A stretch of 18,506 bases of DNA from Olsenella sp. (lineage in GTDB: Bacteria > Actinomycetota > Coriobacteriia > Coriobacteriales > Atopobiaceae). Under the pieces are notes generated by a model. It saw only the letters and a program-made list of their open reading frames with translations, made no database searches and was not told the DNA's origin. Numbering within the stretch: the stretch's first letter is position 1; each line of letters begins with the position of its first letter. Location of the stretch: NCBI GenBank assembly GCA_015062715.1, contig SUUD01000013.1:1-18506 (forward strand), read 5' to 3'. Positions 4,863 to 12,666 of the stretch are shown here, piece by piece. A program made the position numbers and the translations under genes.

Positions 4863-5564
4863 TCAGCCCTCCTTCTTGGTCGCGCACCGCTTGGTGGCGC
4901 GGGGGTTGCCCTCGGCCTTGAACGCCGAGGGGCAGATGTCGGAAAGCGGGCATCCGTCGCACTTGGGCCTCTGTGCCGTGCAGGTGTCGCGCCCAAAGTG
5001 AATCCACTGCTCGTTGACCGGTCCCCAGAGCTCGTGGGGGAGCAGGTCGAGCAGGTCCTGCTCGGCCGCCAGCGGCGTGGGTGCCTTGGTCAGGCGCAGA
5101 CGCGTGGCGATGCGGTAGACGTGGGTGTCCACCGCGATGCCGTCGACGATGCCGAACGCCTTGTTGAGGACGATGTTCGCTGTCTTGCGGCCCACGCCCG
5201 GCAGCCGCGTGAGCTCGTCCATGGTGGAGGGCACCTCGCCGCCGAAGTCGGCGACGATCATCTGGGCCGCCTCGACGCAGTGGCGCGCCTTGGAGCGGAA
5301 GAACCCGAGCGAGTGGATGACCTCCTCGACCTGGGCGGGGTTGGCCTGGGCCATGGAGGCCGCGTCAGGCCAGCGCCGGAAGAGCTCGGGCGTGACCTTG
5401 TTGACGGCGACGTCGGTGGTCTGGGCCGAGAGCAGCACGCAGATGACCATCTCGAACGGGGTGGTGAAGTTGAGCGCGCTCTCGACGTCCGGGTAGAGCT
5501 CGCCCATGCGGCGGCACATCTCGATGGCGCGCTCTCGCCGCGCCCGCTTTGACTCCCTGGGCAT
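4863..5564 (-). CDS. nth: Endonuclease III (DNA glycosylase/AP lyase)
   Basis: The 233-residue base-excision repair enzyme removes oxidised pyrimidines and nicks abasic DNA. The helix-hairpin-helix LPGVGRKTA is at 121-129 with the Schiff-base Lys127; the catalytic Asp146 lies in VDTHVYR; and the [4Fe-4S] ligands follow the exact spacing CX6CX2CX5C (Cys195, 202, 205, 211). Length fits (E. coli Nth 211). ATG 5564 is preceded by AAGGAGGGG (strong site). The frame stays open far upstream, opposite glgB, but that part is antisense noise. It is divergent from glgB with a shared upstream region (5565-5765), and is followed after 2 nt by the DUF6485-like gene in one transcript. No clear terminator other than the hairpin repeats near 4532-4566. 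Confidence 0.97.
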   Translation of the reverse strand: MPRESKRARRERAIEMCRRMGELYPDVESALNFTTPFEMVICVLLSAQTTDVAVNKVTPELFRRWPDAASMAQANPAQVEEVIHSLGFFRSKARHCVEAAQMIVADFGGEVPSTMDELTRLPGVGRKTANIVLNKAFGIVDGIAVDTHVYRIATRLRLTKAPTPLAAEQDLLDLLPHELWGPVNEQWIHFGRDTCTAQRPKCDGCPLSDICPSAFKAEGNPRATKRCATKKEG

Positions 5565-5765
5565 GTCCCCTCCTTCTTCGCTCGCCTGATGATACCCGTA
5601 CGGGGCGTTCGCGCGCTCGCACGTCGCTATGTCGTAACTGGTTGTGTTCTTGACGGTATTGGCATGCCGCACCCCGAGCGGAGGGTGCCCGTAGCGATAC
5701 ACTAAGAATGTTGAATTGCCGCCATGCGGCTCACGCCGACGACCCGATCTGCAACGGAGGCAGCC
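5565..5765 (+). promoter_or_regulatory. Divergent nth-glgB upstream region with possible glgB promoter
   Basis: TACACT (5698-5703) is a -10 candidate for glgB, giving a 5' UTR of about 55 nt; a TTGACG at 5650-5655 is too far away to be its -35. A 6-bp hairpin GCACCC/GGGTGC (about 5669-5688) sits just upstream, and a 10-nt palindrome CCCGTACGGG (5595-5604) lies nearer nth. Either could be an operator. The ribosome site GGAGG (5756-5760) decides the glgB start at 5766. Confidence 0.35.
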
Positions 5766-7853
5766 ATGACCCAGCTCGATGCCCTCACCCTCACGTCCGA
5801 CGACATCTTCCTCATGGGTAAGGGGGAGTGGTACCGCAGCTACGACAAGATGGGCGCCCACCCGTGCACCGTCGACGGAGTCGAGGGCTGGCACTTCGCC
5901 GTGTGGGCGCCCGACGTGCGGTCGGTCCACGTGGTGGGCGACTTCAACGGCTGGGACGAGTGGGCGACGCCGCTCACCTGCACCGAGACCGGCGGCGTCT
6001 GGGAGGGCTTCGTGCCTGGCCTCGGCGAGGGCGAGGTCTACAAGTACCTGATCGAGACCGCGTCCGGCGAGCGCCTCTACAAGGCCGACCCCTACGCCTT
6101 CAGCGCCCAGTGCCCGCCCGAGACCGCCTCGCGCACCTTCGACCTCTCCGGCTACAAGTGGGGCGACGGTGCCTGGATGCGCCGCCGCGAGCAGCATCCC
6201 CACATGAAGGAGCCGCTCAACATCTACGAGGTGCACCTCGGCAGCTGGAGGCGCCACGACGACGGCCTGTCCGGCAACGGCGGCCAGCCCGCGGGCGAGC
6301 AGGACGCCGGCGGCAGCTACCTCAGCTACGACGAGCTCTCCGAGCAGCTCGTCGCCTACGTCCGCGACATGGGCTACACCCACGTCGAGCTCATGCCCGT
6401 CATGGAGCACCCCTTCGACGGCTCGTGGGGCTATCAGGTGACCGGCTACTACGCCCCCACCTCGCGCTACGGCAACCCCAAGCAGTTCATGCACTTCGTC
6501 GACGCCTGCCACCGCGCCGGTATCGGCGTCATCCTCGACTGGGTGCCCGGCGGCTGCTGCGCAGACGCCCACGGCCTCGCCCGCTTCAACGGCAACCAGC
6601 TCTACGAGGGCCGCGTGCATCCCAACTGGGGCATCCTCAAGTTCGCCCTCGGCCGCGGCGAGGTCCGTAGCTTCCTCATCTCCAACGCGCTCTACTGGCT
6701 CGAGGCCTACCACGCCGACGGCATCCGCGTCGATGGCGTCTCGTCCATGCTCTACCTCAACTTTGGCATCGACGACCCGGGCCAGAAGATCTTCAACGAG
6801 AACGGCGGCGAGCAGGACTGGGAGGCCGTCAGCTTCCTGCAGCAGTTCAACAAGGCCGTCGCGCAGTACTTCCCGGACGTCATGACCATCGCCGAGGAGT
6901 CCACCGCCTGGCCGCTCGTCACCTACCCGCCCGAGGACGGCGGCCTGGGCTTCCACTACAAGTGGGACATGGGCTGGATGAACGACACCCTGCACTACAT
7001 GCAGACCGACTTCCCCTGGCGTCCCGGCAACCACGGCCTGCTCACGTTCTCGATCATGTACGCGTTCAACGAGAACTTCGTGCTCCCGCTCAGCCACGAC
7101 GAGGTCGTCCACGGCAAGTGCTCGCTCATCGGCCGCATGCCCGGCGACTACTGGCGCCAGTTTGCCGGCCTGCGCACGCTCGCCCTCTACCAGATGACCC
7201 ACCCCGGCGCCAAGCTCAACTTCATGGGCAACGAGTTTGGCCAGTTCATCGAGTGGCGCTACTACGAGGGCATCCAGCTCTTCCTCGCCGAGAACTACGA
7301 CGCGCATCGCAACCAGCAGCACTTCGTCGCCGCGCTCAACAAGTTCTACCGCGACGCGCCGGCCCTCTGGCAGAACGCCTACACCTGGGAGGGCTACGAC
7401 TGGATCGACGCCAACGATGCCGACCAGTCGATCATCTCATTCGTGCGCCATGGCGACAACGCCAAGGACGACCTGGTCGTCCTCATCAACTTCGACCCGG
7501 CCAACTACGAGGAGTTCCGCGTGGGCGTGCCCGCCGCCGGCACCTACCGCGAGGTCTTCAACTCCGACGCCGCCGAGTTCGGTGGCTCGGGCGTCACCAA
7601 CGACGTCGACTTCAAGTCCGAGGACGTGCCCTGGAACGGGCGCGAGCAGTCCATCGTGCTGCGCGTCCCGCCGCTCGCGGGCATCGTGCTGCGCTGCGTG
7701 CGCCGCGCGCCCAAGCGCGTCGCCAAGCCCAAGGCGGACGCCATCGCCAAGAAGGCCACCAAGAAGCAGGGCAAGGCCAGGGCAACGAAGGCCAGCACAA
7801 AGCCTACAAAGGTCGAGAAGGCCCCAAAGGCGGCGAAGCCCAGGACAAAGTAA
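5766..7853 (+). CDS. glgB: 1,4-alpha-glucan branching enzyme with lysine-rich C-terminal tail
   Basis: The 695-residue enzyme introduces alpha-1,6 branches in glycogen. It has a CBM48 domain (about 35-115, WAPDVRSVHVVGDFNGW), then a GH13 catalytic barrel. Active-site motifs are DWVP (258-261), GIRVDGVSSMLY with nucleophile Asp323, TIAEEST with Glu377, and LSHDEVVHGK with Asp445. A C-terminal all-beta domain follows to about 645. The last 50 residues (646-695) are 15 Lys and 5 Arg with many Ala, Pro and Thr, like a histone H1 tail; this is not normal for GlgB, and its end uses codons (ACA, CCT, CCA, AGG) unlike the rest. Region I reads VPGGCCADAHG where many homologues have VPAHFPKD. ATG 5766 is chosen for GGAGG at 5756-5760; an in-frame ATG at 5724 lacks a site. 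First gene of the glg operon. Confidence 0.95.
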   Translation: MTQLDALTLTSDDIFLMGKGEWYRSYDKMGAHPCTVDGVEGWHFAVWAPDVRSVHVVGDFNGWDEWATPLTCTETGGVWEGFVPGLGEGEVYKYLIETASGERLYKADPYAFSAQCPPETASRTFDLSGYKWGDGAWMRRREQHPHMKEPLNIYEVHLGSWRRHDDGLSGNGGQPAGEQDAGGSYLSYDELSEQLVAYVRDMGYTHVELMPVMEHPFDGSWGYQVTGYYAPTSRYGNPKQFMHFVDACHRAGIGVILDWVPGGCCADAHGLARFNGNQLYEGRVHPNWGILKFALGRGEVRSFLISNALYWLEAYHADGIRVDGVSSMLYLNFGIDDPGQKIFNENGGEQDWEAVSFLQQFNKAVAQYFPDVMTIAEESTAWPLVTYPPEDGGLGFHYKWDMGWMNDTLHYMQTDFPWRPGNHGLLTFSIMYAFNENFVLPLSHDEVVHGKCSLIGRMPGDYWRQFAGLRTLALYQMTHPGAKLNFMGNEFGQFIEWRYYEGIQLFLAENYDAHRNQQHFVAALNKFYRDAPALWQNAYTWEGYDWIDANDADQSIISFVRHGDNAKDDLVVLINFDPANYEEFRVGVPAAGTYREVFNSDAAEFGGSGVTNDVDFKSEDVPWNGREQSIVLRVPPLAGIVLRCVRRAPKRVAKPKADAIAKKATKKQGKARATKASTKPTKVEKAPKAAKPRTK

Positions 7854-7917
7854 TATGGACCCCCGTGACTAGCGAATCGGTCACCCGTCAATGCACTAAA
7901 GGCAGAGAGGCTACCTT

Positions 7918-10347
7918 ATGCAGCGTGTTTTTCCCGACAAGTACGACTTCATCGCCCGCTATCGCGCCGAGGCCCAGAGGGTCCAGGGCAAGGCGCTCGA
8001 GGACTGCAGCACCTACGAGCGCTACGAGACCCTGGCCAACCTCGTCGGCCACATCTCGCGCGACCTGGCCGCCCGCTCCGAGTCCGAGGGCGTAAGGCGC
8101 GGCAAGAAGCGCGTCTTCTACTTCTCCCTCGAGTTCCTGATCGGTCGGCTCCTCGACAACTACCTCATCAACCTCGGCGTCCGTGACGTCGTGGAGGAGG
8201 GCCTCGCCGAGCTGGGCATCTCCCTCGACGAGCTCTGCGCGCAGGAGTGCGACCCGGGCCTGGGCAACGGTGGCCTGGGTCGTCTGGCCGCGTGCTTCCT
8301 CGACTCGATGGCCCACGAGGGCATCATGGGCTACGGCAATGGCATGCGCTACCGCTACGGTCTGTTCCGCCAGGCCATCCACGACGGCCGCCAGGTTGAG
8401 GAGACCGACAACTGGCTGGCGAAGGGCTATCCCTGGGAGGTGCGCAAGCCCGAGAGCGCCGTCGAGGTCCGCTTCGGCGGCGAGATCGTGCGCCGCGAGG
8501 ACGCCAGCGGCAACTACTGGTTCACGTGGGAGGGCGGCGAGCGCGTCCTGGCCGTCCCGTATGACGTGCCCATCGTGGGCTATGGCGGCACGACCGTGAA
8601 CAAGCTGCGCATCTGGAGCGCCGAGCCCGCCGAGGAGAACTTCGACCTCGACGCGTTTAACGCAGGCGACTACGCCAAGGCCAACAAGTTCCGCACCGAC
8701 GTCGAGGCCATCTCGACCATCCTCTATCCCAACGACTCGGGCGAGCACGGCCGCATCCTGCGCCTCAAGCAGGAGTACCTCTTCGTGTCGGCGGGCCTCC
8801 AGTCGATCCTGCGCACCTTCAAGCACGAGCACGGCGAAGACTGGGCGTCGTTCCCCGACTACATCGCGATCCACACCAACGACACCCACCCCGCCATGTG
8901 CGGCCCCGAGCTTATGCGCATCCTCGTCGACGAGGAGGGACTCGACTGGGACGAGGCGTGGGACATCGTGACCCGCTCCATCAGCTACACCAACCACACC
9001 GTCCTGCCCGAGGCCCTCGAGAAGTGGCCCATCAGCCTCTTCCGCGAGCTCATGCCGCGCACCTACATGTACATCGAGGAGATCCACCGCCGCTACCGCG
9101 AGAGCTTCCCCATGGACCAGGACAACTGGCAGGACCTCTTCCGCGCCACCGCCCCGCTCTGGGACGGCCAGGTCCGCATGGCGAACCTCTCCATCATCTG
9201 CAGCCACTCCGTGAACGGCGTGTCCGACCTGCACACCAACATCCTCAAGCAGTCGGTGCTGCGCGAGTTCAACGAGCTCGAGCCCAAGAAGTTCAACAAC
9301 AAGACCAACGGCATCTCGCACCGCCGCTTCCTCGCCGAGGCCAACCCCAAGCTCTCGCGCCTCGTCACCAACGCCATCGGCGACGGCTGGCTCGACGACG
9401 CCAACGAGCTCTCCCGCCTCACCAAGTTCGAGGATGACCCGGCCTTCCTCGACGACTTCATGGCCGCGCGTCGCGACGCCAAGACGCGCCTGGCCAACTA
9501 CGTCTCCAAGACCTGCGGCATCGAGCTCGACGTCGACTCGGTCTTCGACGTCCAGGTCAAGCGCTTCCACGCCTACAAGCGCCAGCTCCTCAACGTCATG
9601 AAGGTGCTCGACGTCTACAACCACCTCATCGACGACCCCAGCTACGAGGTCAGGCCCACCTCCTTCATCTTCTCGGGCAAGGCCGCCCAGAGCTACACCT
9701 TCGCCAAGGAGGTCATCCGCCTCATCAACTCGGTGGCGGACGTCATCAACAACGACCCGCGCGTCAACGACAAGATCAAGGTCGCCTTCGTCCCCAACTT
9801 CGCGGTCTCGAACGCCCAGCTCATCTACCCTGCGGCCGACATCTCCGAGCAGATCTCGACCGCCGGCAAGGAGGCCTCGGGCACCTCGAACATGAAGCTC
9901 ATGATGAACGGCGCCATCACGCTGGGCACCTACGACGGCGCCAACGTCGAGATCTGCGACCTCGCCGGCGAGGACAACATCAAGATCTTCGGCATGCGCG
10001 TTGAGGACGTGGACGCCCTCCGTTCGTCCGGTCAGTACTGGGCGTGGAACGAGTACAACGCCGACCGCGACCGGATTGGTCGTATCATTGACATGCTCAC
10101 CAACGGCTCGCTCGCGCGCCTCTCGGGCAACTTCGAGAGCATCCACGACGAGATTATGGTGAACAACGACCAGGAGTTCGTGCTCCGCGACTTCGCCCCG
10201 TACGTCCAGGCATGGACGGAGCTGGGCGAGGCCTACGGGGACGCGCGCTCGTGGGCGAGGATGTCGCTCCACAACATCGCGAGCTCGGGCTTCTTCTCGA
10301 GCGACCGCACCATTCGCGAGTACGCGAGCGACATCTGGGGCATGTAG
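7918..10347 (+). CDS. glgP: Glycogen/starch/alpha-glucan phosphorylase
   Basis: The 809-residue PLP enzyme (GT35) releases glucose-1-phosphate from glycogen ends. The N-terminal half contains FYFSLEFLIGRLL and GLGNGGLGRLAACFLDS, the HTNDTHPA motif is present, and the C-terminal half has VQVKRFHAYKRQLLN for phosphate binding. The PLP Lys is Lys660 in SGTSNMKLMMNGA, followed by TLGTYDGANVEI. Length fits bacterial GlgP (about 800-830). ATG 7918 has a weaker site (AGAGAGG at about 7903-7909). It lies 64 nt after glgB and before glgC, within one probable transcript. No serine-phosphorylation or allosteric N-terminal extension like that of animal enzymes is seen. Confidence 0.97.
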   Translation: MQRVFPDKYDFIARYRAEAQRVQGKALEDCSTYERYETLANLVGHISRDLAARSESEGVRRGKKRVFYFSLEFLIGRLLDNYLINLGVRDVVEEGLAELGISLDELCAQECDPGLGNGGLGRLAACFLDSMAHEGIMGYGNGMRYRYGLFRQAIHDGRQVEETDNWLAKGYPWEVRKPESAVEVRFGGEIVRREDASGNYWFTWEGGERVLAVPYDVPIVGYGGTTVNKLRIWSAEPAEENFDLDAFNAGDYAKANKFRTDVEAISTILYPNDSGEHGRILRLKQEYLFVSAGLQSILRTFKHEHGEDWASFPDYIAIHTNDTHPAMCGPELMRILVDEEGLDWDEAWDIVTRSISYTNHTVLPEALEKWPISLFRELMPRTYMYIEEIHRRYRESFPMDQDNWQDLFRATAPLWDGQVRMANLSIICSHSVNGVSDLHTNILKQSVLREFNELEPKKFNNKTNGISHRRFLAEANPKLSRLVTNAIGDGWLDDANELSRLTKFEDDPAFLDDFMAARRDAKTRLANYVSKTCGIELDVDSVFDVQVKRFHAYKRQLLNVMKVLDVYNHLIDDPSYEVRPTSFIFSGKAAQSYTFAKEVIRLINSVADVINNDPRVNDKIKVAFVPNFAVSNAQLIYPAADISEQISTAGKEASGTSNMKLMMNGAITLGTYDGANVEICDLAGEDNIKIFGMRVEDVDALRSSGQYWAWNEYNADRDRIGRIIDMLTNGSLARLSGNFESIHDEIMVNNDQEFVLRDFAPYVQAWTELGEAYGDARSWARMSLHNIASSGFFSSDRTIREYASDIWGM

Positions 10348-10359
10348 CTGGGCACCAAT

Positions 10360-10381
10360 GCCGGCGGCACCCGCCGCCGGC
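10360..10381 (+). other. GC-rich stem-loop between glgP and glgC
   Basis: GCCGGCGGC (10360-10368) pairs with GCCGCCGGC (10373-10381) around the loop ACCC, a 9-bp stem 12 nt after the glgP stop. It is followed by TGAGTTTAG rather than a T-run, so it is at best a weak terminator. It may protect the glgP mRNA end or lower downstream transcription within the operon. Confidence 0.6.
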
Positions 10382-10407
10382 TGAGTTTAGCGAGGTCTGT
10401 GAAAGAC

Positions 10408-10415
10408 AGGAGGGG
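10408..10415 (+). promoter_or_regulatory. Ribosome binding site defining the TTG start of glgC
   Basis: AGGAGGGG ends 6 nt before TTG 10422. The nearest in-frame ATG (10446) would remove the start of the first beta strand, and upstream in-frame starts lie inside glgP, so TTG is the most likely initiator. Confidence 0.85.
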
Positions 10416-10421
10416 TGTGCG

Positions 10422-11567
10422 TTGAGCAAGAAGGAATGCATAGCGATGCTTCTCGCTGGCGGGCAGGGAAGCAGGCTCGGGGCGCTCACGAAGCACATCG
10501 CCAAGCCGGCGGTGTCGTTCGGGGGCAAGTTCCGCATCATCGACTTCCCGCTCTCTAACTGCGCCAACAGCGGAATCAACACGGTGGGCGTGCTCACGCA
10601 GTATCGTCCCTACCTGCTGCACTCCTACATTGGCACCGGCGAGGCCTGGAACCTCGACGAGCGCGGCGCGGGCGTCTCCATCCTGCCGCCGTACGCCACC
10701 GAGACCGGCGGCGCCTGGTACGAGGGCACGGCGGACGCGGTCTACCGCAACCTCGACTACATCGAGAGCCATGACCCCGAGTACGTGCTCATCCTCTCGG
10801 GCGACCAGCTCTACCGCATGGACTACCATGACATGCTCCAGAACCACATCCGCCATGGCGCCGACCTCACCGTCGCCGTCATGCCCGTGCCCTGGGAGGA
10901 GGCCTCGCGCTTCGGCATCATCACCCAGGACGCCGACGAGAAGATCCTCAAGTTCACCGAGAAGCCGGCCAACCCCGACAGCAACCTCGCGTCGATGGGC
11001 ATCTACATCTTCAACGCGAAGCTGCTCTGCCAGGTGCTGCGCGAGGACGCCGAGGACACGGCATCCAGCCACGACTTCGGCAAGGACATCATCCCCAAGC
11101 TGCTGGCCGCCGGCAACCCCCTCTACACCTACCGCTTCGAGGGCTTCTGGCGTGACGTGGGCACCATCTCCAGCTACCACGAGACCTCGATGGAGCTGCT
11201 CGGCGAGCACCCCGCGTTCGACCTGTACACCGACGAGTTCCCCATCATGAGCAACGCCTCCATCCGCCCGCCGCACTACATCGGCCCGGACGGCTCGGTC
11301 GCCGACTGCATGCTCTCCAACGGCTGCCAGGTCTATGGCACCGTCCGCCACTCGATCCTGTCGACCGACGCCTACGTGGGCCCGCGCGCGGTGGTCGAGG
11401 ACTCCATCCTGCTCCCCGGCGCCAAGGTCAAGGCCGGCGCCCACGTGGTCAACGCCATCCTGGGCGAGGGTGCCACGGTCGAGGAGAACGTACGTCTCGG
11501 CAGCGTCGACGAGAAGAAGGAAACCGTGGTCGTCGGCGATGACGCAATTGTCGAAAGGGGTGAGTAG
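10422..11567 (+). CDS. glgC: Glucose-1-phosphate adenylyltransferase (ADP-glucose pyrophosphorylase)
   Basis: The 381-residue enzyme makes ADP-glucose from glucose-1-phosphate and ATP, the committed step of glycogen synthesis. The N-terminal nucleotidyltransferase domain has MLLAGGQGSRLGALT (residues 9-23), the metal/sugar motif SGDQLYRMDY, FTEKP and the RDVGT segment; the C-terminal left-handed beta-helix (about 290-370) has hexapeptide-like repeats (SVADCMLSNGCQVYGTV). Length fits Firmicutes-type GlgC (about 380). It starts with TTG (see the ribosome site at 10408). The stop is 1 nt before the GTG of glgD, so GlgC and GlgD are probably made together, as expected if they form a mixed tetramer (known for Geobacillus GlgCD). 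Confidence 0.96.
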   Translation: MSKKECIAMLLAGGQGSRLGALTKHIAKPAVSFGGKFRIIDFPLSNCANSGINTVGVLTQYRPYLLHSYIGTGEAWNLDERGAGVSILPPYATETGGAWYEGTADAVYRNLDYIESHDPEYVLILSGDQLYRMDYHDMLQNHIRHGADLTVAVMPVPWEEASRFGIITQDADEKILKFTEKPANPDSNLASMGIYIFNAKLLCQVLREDAEDTASSHDFGKDIIPKLLAAGNPLYTYRFEGFWRDVGTISSYHETSMELLGEHPAFDLYTDEFPIMSNASIRPPHYIGPDGSVADCMLSNGCQVYGTVRHSILSTDAYVGPRAVVEDSILLPGAKVKAGAHVVNAILGEGATVEENVRLGSVDEKKETVVVGDDAIVERGE

Positions 11568-11568
11568 C

Positions 11569-12666
11569 GTGCTTAACAAGGCAGTTGGACTCATCACCGC
11601 AAACTACTCCGCCAAGCACCGCACCGCGGTGAGCGAGGTCCGTCCCATCGCGTCGCTTCCCTACATGGGCCGCTACCGCGTGATGGACTTCGCGCTCTCG
11701 AACATGGTCAACTGCGGCCTGCGCACCGTGGGCTTCATCATGCCCGACAACTACCGCTCGCTCGTCGACCACATCGACTCCGGCAAGGACTGGATGCTCG
11801 GCCGCAAGAACGGCGGCCTGTTCATCCTGCCCGGCAGCTCCTTCGGCACCACGCGCACCGGCTACCGCTTCCTGCTGCGCGACCTGCTCCAGAACAAGGC
11901 GTTCCTGCGCCGCAACTCCCAGCCCTACGTCATCCTGAGCACGGCGAACATGGTCTACAACATGGACTACGCCAAGCTCGTCGAGGCCCACGAGGCCTCG
12001 GGCGCCGACATCACGCTGGCCACCTTCCACGCGGTCGAGAACGATGACGACGTCGTGCGCATCGAGCTCAAGGACGGCCAGGTCGCCGACATCCACCAGG
12101 GCGTCACCTATGGCGACACCGCCTTCCTCGACTGCATGGTCATGGGCCGCCAGTGGCTCATGGACGTCCTCGACGTCTACGCCTCCGTCGACCACCTCGG
12201 CCTGCTCGAGGCCATGAAGCAGGAGTTCGACCGCATCGACATCCGCACCTACGACTTCGATGGCTACGTGGCCCCCGTCTTCTCGACCGAGAGCTACTTC
12301 CACCGCAACATGGACCTGCTCGACCCCACGGTGAGCTCCGAGCTCTTCCCGGCCGACCGCCCGATCCTCACCAAGGACCACGACACGCCGCCCGCCAAGT
12401 ACGAGCGCGGCTGCTACGTGCGCAACTCGATCGTCTCGGCAGGCTGCCACATCTGGGGCGCCGTGTCCAACTCGATCCTGAGCCGCAACGTCGTCGTCGA
12501 GCCTGGCGCCACCATCACCAACTCCATCATCATGCAGGCGTGCACCGTCCACAGCGGCGCGCGCATCGAGAACGCGATCATCGACCGCAACAACGACATC
12601 CCCGCCGGCACCGAGCTGCGCGGGACCCCCGAGGCGGTCTTCGTCAAGGAAAAGGGACGTTCATAG
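11569..12666 (+). CDS. glgD: GlgD, ADP-glucose pyrophosphorylase-like subunit
   Basis: The 365-residue paralogue of GlgC has the same two-domain plan but lacks the nucleotide-binding GGxGxRL loop (here GLITANYSAKHRT) and the Asp of the SGDQ motif (here LSTANMVYNMDY). It is therefore probably a regulatory or stabilising subunit of GlgC, as described for Firmicutes. The C-terminal beta-helix is intact (VRNSIVSAGCHIWGAVSNS, IENAIIDRN). GTG 11569 is chosen: GAAAGGGG (11553-11560) lies 8 nt upstream, while the in-frame GTG at 11560 would have no spacing. The stop codon touches the ATG of glgA, so translation is coupled on both sides. Confidence 0.94.
   Translation: MLNKAVGLITANYSAKHRTAVSEVRPIASLPYMGRYRVMDFALSNMVNCGLRTVGFIMPDNYRSLVDHIDSGKDWMLGRKNGGLFILPGSSFGTTRTGYRFLLRDLLQNKAFLRRNSQPYVILSTANMVYNMDYAKLVEAHEASGADITLATFHAVENDDDVVRIELKDGQVADIHQGVTYGDTAFLDCMVMGRQWLMDVLDVYASVDHLGLLEAMKQEFDRIDIRTYDFDGYVAPVFSTESYFHRNMDLLDPTVSSELFPADRPILTKDHDTPPAKYERGCYVRNSIVSAGCHIWGAVSNSILSRNVVVEPGATITNSIIMQACTVHSGARIENAIIDRNNDIPAGTELRGTPEAVFVKEKGRS

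Noticed and set aside
4360..5001. Plus-strand ORFs across the long palindrome and opposite DUF6485/nth
   Set aside because: They start inside the palindrome and read antisense to better-supported genes.
5595..5604. Palindrome CCCGTACGGG between nth and glgB
   Set aside because: A 10-nt palindrome in GC-rich DNA can arise by chance and there is no second copy to support an operator.
5565..7322. Upstream extension of the nth frame opposite glgB
   Set aside because: Only the part from ATG 5564 matches endonuclease III and has a ribosome site; the rest is antisense to glgB.
7866..7895. Small inverted repeat GTGAC/GTCAC between glgB and glgP
   Set aside because: Only 5 bp with a 10-nt loop and no T-tract; too weak to call a terminator.
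7888..10272. Minus-strand open frame of 794 codons opposite glgP
   Set aside because: Same composition effect; glgP on the plus strand has full catalytic motifs.
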